Shown here: positions 61,317 through 64,000 of the stretch, piece by piece
Position numbering within the stretch: the stretch's first letter is position 1
Layout of the letters: the number at the start of each line of letters is the position of its first letter
Assembly: GCF_044792555.1 (NCBI RefSeq)
Contig: NZ_CP126238.1
Span: forward strand, 1,054,001 to 1,118,000
Direction: 5' to 3'
DNA: 64,000 nucleotides
DNA from: Alicycliphilus denitrificans_A
Lineage (GTDB): Bacteria > Pseudomonadota > Gammaproteobacteria > Burkholderiales > Burkholderiaceae_C
The notes under the pieces: model-generated
The model's database searches: none
Seen by the model: only the letters and a program-made list of their open reading frames with translations
Told to the model about the DNA's origin: nothing
Program-made: the position numbers and the translations under genes

Positions 61317-62570
61317 ATGCAAATCCCCTACGAACTGGCCCTGGGCTGGCGCTACACCCGGGCGGGCCGCGCCACGCGGCGCAATGGCTTTATCTCCTTC
61401 ATCTCGGGCGTGTCCATGCTGGGCATTGCGCTCGGGGTGGCGGCGCTGATCATCGTGCTCAGCGTGATGAACGGCTTTCAGAAGGAGGTGCGCGACCGCA
61501 TGCTCAGCGTGGTCTCGCACATCGAGATCTTTGCGCCCGGCGGCGCCGCGCTGCCCGACATGCAGCGCACGCTGGCCGAGGTGCGCGCCAACCCCAACGT
61601 GGTCGGCGCCGCGCCCTTCGTTGCCGCGCAGGCGCTGCTGGCGCGCGGCGAGGACATGAAGGGTGCGCTGGTGCGCGGCATTGACCCGGCACTCGAGCCC
61701 GAGGTGACCGATCTGGCCGCCGAGAACCTGCAGGGCCTCAAGGCCCTGGTGCCGGGCGAGTTCCGCGTCATCCTGGGCAGCGAGCTGGCGCGCCAGCTCG
61801 GCGTGCGTGCGGGCGACGCGGTGACGCTGATCGCGCCCTCGGGCCAGGTCACGCCGGCGGGCGTGCTGCCGCGCCTGAAACAGATGACGGTGGCGGGCAC
61901 CTTCAACTCGGGCCACTACGAGTACGACTCGGCCCTGGTGCTGCTGCACCACGAGGACGCCGAGCGCATCTTCCGCCTGGAGGGGCCGACCGGCCTGCGC
62001 CTGAAACTGAAGGACCTGCACGCGGCGCCCGAGGTCGCCCAGCAACTGGCGCGCAGCCTGTCGGGCCACCTGCTGATCCGCGACTGGACGCAGCAGAACA
62101 AGACCTGGTTTGCCGCCGTGCAGCTGGAAAAACGCATGATGTTTATCATCCTCACGCTGATCGTCGCCGTGGCGGCGTTCAACCTGGTGTCCACACTGGT
62201 CATGACCGTCACCGACAAGCGCGCCGACATCGCCATCCTGCGCACGCTGGGCGCCAGCCCCCAAAGCATCATGGGCATCTTCGTGGTGCAGGGCGCCATG
62301 GTGGGCGTGATCGGCACGCTGGCCGGGCTGCTGCTGGGCCTGGGCATCGCCTTCAACATCGACGTCATCGTGCCGGCCATAGAACGCGCCCTGCACACCA
62401 GCTTCCTGCCGCAGGACATCTACCTGATCAGCCGCATGCCCAGCGACCCGCAAAGCAGCGACATCGTGCCGATTGCCGTCATCTCGCTGATCCTGGCCTT
62501 TTTCGCCACCCTGTACCCGAGCTGGCGCGCCAGCCGCGTGAACCCGGCGGAGGCGCTGCGCTATGAATGA
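61317..62570 (+). CDS. lolC: Lipoprotein-releasing ABC transporter permease LolC/LolE
   Basis: A 417-residue inner-membrane protein with four helices (about 27-50, 275-300, 320-350 and 380-400). N-terminal FISFISGVSMLGIALGVAALI and the C-terminal ADIAILRTLGASPQSIMGIF, YPSWRASRVNPAEALRYE are the LolC/LolE marks. With LolD it pulls outer-membrane lipoproteins from the inner membrane. Only one permease gene is present, so it may be the LolF type. lolD overlaps it by eight bases. Confidence 0.95.
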   Translation: MQIPYELALGWRYTRAGRATRRNGFISFISGVSMLGIALGVAALIIVLSVMNGFQKEVRDRMLSVVSHIEIFAPGGAALPDMQRTLAEVRANPNVVGAAPFVAAQALLARGEDMKGALVRGIDPALEPEVTDLAAENLQGLKALVPGEFRVILGSELARQLGVRAGDAVTLIAPSGQVTPAGVLPRLKQMTVAGTFNSGHYEYDSALVLLHHEDAERIFRLEGPTGLRLKLKDLHAAPEVAQQLARSLSGHLLIRDWTQQNKTWFAAVQLEKRMMFIILTLIVAVAAFNLVSTLVMTVTDKRADIAILRTLGASPQSIMGIFVVQGAMVGVIGTLAGLLLGLGIAFNIDVIVPAIERALHTSFLPQDIYLISRMPSDPQSSDIVPIAVISLILAFFATLYPSWRASRVNPAEALRYE

Positions 62571-63237
62571 TGTCGTGCTCCAGGCCCGGGGCCTGACCAA
62601 GCGCTTTACCGAGGGGCGGCTGGATGTGAGTGTGCTCAAGGGCGTGGATTTGGCCGTGCGCGCGGGCGAGACCCTGGCCATCGTCGGCGCCTCGGGCTCG
62701 GGCAAGAGCACGCTCTTGCACCTGCTGGGCGGGCTGGACGCGCCCACCGCGGGCACGGTGACGCTCAAGGGCCAGGCGCTGGGCGCGCTGCCGCCCGCCG
62801 CACAGGGGCGGCTGCGCAACGCGCACCTGGGCTTCATCTACCAGTTCCACCACCTGCTGCCCGAGTTCAGCGCCCAGGACAATGTGGCCATGCCGCTGCG
62901 CATCCGCCGCGCGCCCTATGCGCAGTGCATCGCCCAGGCGGTGCAGATGCTGGCGGCCGTGGGCCTGGGCGAGCGCGTGCACCACCGCCCGGCCGAGCTG
63001 TCGGGCGGGGAGCGCCAGCGCGTGGCCATCGCGCGCGCCCTGGTCACGCGCCCGGCCTGCGTGCTGGCCGACGAGCCCACGGGCAACCTGGACCGCGCCA
63101 CGGCCGATGCGGTGTTCCAGCTCATGCTGCGGCTGGCGCGCGAGCAGGGCACGGCGTTCGTGCTGGTGACGCATGACGAGACGCTGGCGGGGCGCTGTGA
63201 CCGGGTGCTGCGGTTGGTGTCTGGGGTTTTGGGATAG
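62563..63237 (+). CDS. lolD: Lipoprotein-releasing ABC transporter ATP-binding protein LolD
   Basis: A 224-residue ABC ATPase: Walker A GASGSGKSTLL (about residue 42), the signature LSGGERQRVAIARAL (about 146), Walker B VLADEPTGNL and H-loop VTHDE. The length is that of LolD. It pairs with the overlapping permease gene. Downstream, two repeat-like elements and a divergent-end gap follow before the BatA-like gene. Confidence 0.97.
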   Translation: MNDVVLQARGLTKRFTEGRLDVSVLKGVDLAVRAGETLAIVGASGSGKSTLLHLLGGLDAPTAGTVTLKGQALGALPPAAQGRLRNAHLGFIYQFHHLLPEFSAQDNVAMPLRIRRAPYAQCIAQAVQMLAAVGLGERVHHRPAELSGGERQRVAIARALVTRPACVLADEPTGNLDRATADAVFQLMLRLAREQGTAFVLVTHDETLAGRCDRVLRLVSGVLG

Positions 63238-63426
63238 TTTTTGCTGTTTCGCATGCTGTTTCTGCGTGGATAGCTATTTTTTTTTGAATGTCGCTGGCCG
63301 GGACTCGCCCCGGCGGGCGACCTCCTTTCTTGCTCGTGCTGTTCAGACCGGGCGCATATCCCGGCCAGTCACCATCAAAAAGAATAGCTTAAAGCGCGCA
63401 TCCAGCAGGCAATAGAGCCAATAAAC
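63238..63426. repeat. Intergenic gap with two repeat remnants
   Basis: 189 bases between lolD and the convergent BatA-like gene. ATAGCTATTTTTTTTTGAATG near 63270 and AAAGAATAGCTTAAAGCGCG with GCAGGCAATAGAGCCAATA (63378-63423) are a partial and a full copy of the hairpin repeat. No gene seen. Confidence 0.55.
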
Positions 63427-64000
63427 TCACAACATCCTGCCGAACCACCACACCGACAACCCGGCCGCCAGCAACACCAGCGCGGCCCCCAAGAGAGCCA
63501 GCAGCGCCGACACTTCGGTCTCCTTCGTCTCCACCGTGATCCGCGAGCTCAGCGTCTCGTAGACCTTGCGCAGTTCCTGTGCCGAGGCGGCGTGGAAGTA
63601 TTCGGCATTGGTGCGCAGGGCCACGGCCTTGAGGGTGTCCTCATCCAGGCGCACGCGCATGGACCAGCCCTCGAAGCCTATGACCTCACCCTGCACCGTG
63701 CCCACGCCCACGGTGTACACGCGCACCCCCCGGTCGGCGGCCCATTGCGCGGCCTCCAGCGGGTCCACGCCCGTGGTGCGCTGGCCGTCGGTGAGCATGA
63801 TGATGGCGGCCGAGCGGTAGGAGCCCGGCGCCACGGGGGTGAAGGGCTTTTTCTCCGGCTCGGGGCGGCGGGCCTCGTCGATGGGCTGCACGCGCATGGA
63901 CTGGCGCCCGCCCAGGGCGGCGACGTCGATGCCCGCATCGGGGAACAGCGTGGCCAGCGCCACCATGATGCCGTTGCCCGTGGCCGTGCCGCGTTGCAGC
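63427..64000 (-). CDS. BatA-like von Willebrand A domain protein, C-terminal part (partial)
   Basis: The frame runs off the window edge, so the N-terminus is missing. About 190 residues are visible: the end of a VWA domain (AAIIMLTDGQRTTGVDPLEAAQWAADRGVRVYTVGVG) followed by a C-terminal membrane helix (ALLGAALVLLAAGLSVWWF). This matches BatA-type Aerotolerance proteins, which are usually next to a MoxR ATPase and a DUF58 protein. Its relatives upstream are beyond the window. Confidence 0.88.
   Translation of the reverse strand, partial: LQRGTATGNGIMVALATLFPDAGIDVAALGGRQSMRVQPIDEARRPEPEKKPFTPVAPGSYRSAAIIMLTDGQRTTGVDPLEAAQWAADRGVRVYTVGVGTVQGEVIGFEGWSMRVRLDEDTLKAVALRTNAEYFHAASAQELRKVYETLSSRITVETKETEVSALLALLGAALVLLAAGLSVWWFGRML

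Overview
The window is a high-GC chromosomal segment from a betaproteobacterium, most likely of the family Comamonadaceae (Acidovorax, Comamonas, Delftia or Alicycliphilus type). The evidence is the fkpB-ispH pair, the cox operon with its tiny assembly protein and DUF2970 gene, and at least seven copies of an intergenic hairpin repeat (ATAGCT, then AGCGCTT, a short loop and AAGCGCT, then GGCCAATTT) that I know from Comamonadaceae genomes. No rRNA, phage, plasmid backbone or CRISPR array is visible. There is one tRNA, tRNA-Ser(CGA).

From 1 to 14 kb the genes are mostly housekeeping: the end of an ABC permease, a kinase-like protein, a DksA/TraR zinc-finger protein, the Smr / phytase-like / radC run (4-base overlaps), fkpB-ispH, a CorC/CNNM-type transporter, a CBS protein, serS, and a LysR regulator divergent from an FMN-dependent hydroxy-acid dehydrogenase. 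The tRNA-Ser at 14.1 kb is followed by mobile-element debris, a reading frame that joins an IS3-type OrfA to the tail of a group II intron maturase. From 15 to 20 kb lie LysE, a ParA-like ATPase, DUF4148, LysR, trmL, comF and a bioC-like gene. From 20.8 to 25.7 kb is a terminal oxidase operon (coxB, coxA, small protein, ctaG, DUF2970, coxC).

The oxidase operon stops after coxC. About 25 kb of accessory DNA (roughly 25.7 to 50.9 kb) follows before trpS. It opens with an isolated, AT-rich exopolysaccharide-type sugar transferase and continues with a complete-looking organosulfonate degradation island. The core is xsc (sulfoacetaldehyde acetyltransferase), pta, a TauE/SafE sulfite exporter and a YeiH-type exporter. 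A TRAP uptake system lies beside an NTF2/SnoaL gene and a divergent FAD amine dehydrogenase, which I read as tauX and tauY, and a cupin. There are two TauR-like MocR regulators and an IclR regulator with clear candidate operators. Beyond this textbook taurine route the island holds an HpsN-type (HisD-like) dehydrogenase, a DegT-type aminotransferase and a group II PLP decarboxylase in one operon, a CobS/CobT-like AAA+/VWA pair with no cobalamin genes, and two tandem overlapping Lin0512-family genes. A working model is that the extra enzymes feed a second C3 sulfonate through an amino-sulfonate to taurine, and that the AAA+/VWA pair matures one of the enzymes. This is inference.

From 50.9 kb to the end the segment is housekeeping again: trpS, a site-2 protease, two chemotaxis receptors, a YrdC/YciO protein, a PHP phosphoesterase, a UPF0114 membrane protein, recJ, a phosphoglycerate-mutase-like protein, lolC-lolD, and the C-terminal part of a BatA-like VWA protein cut by the window edge.
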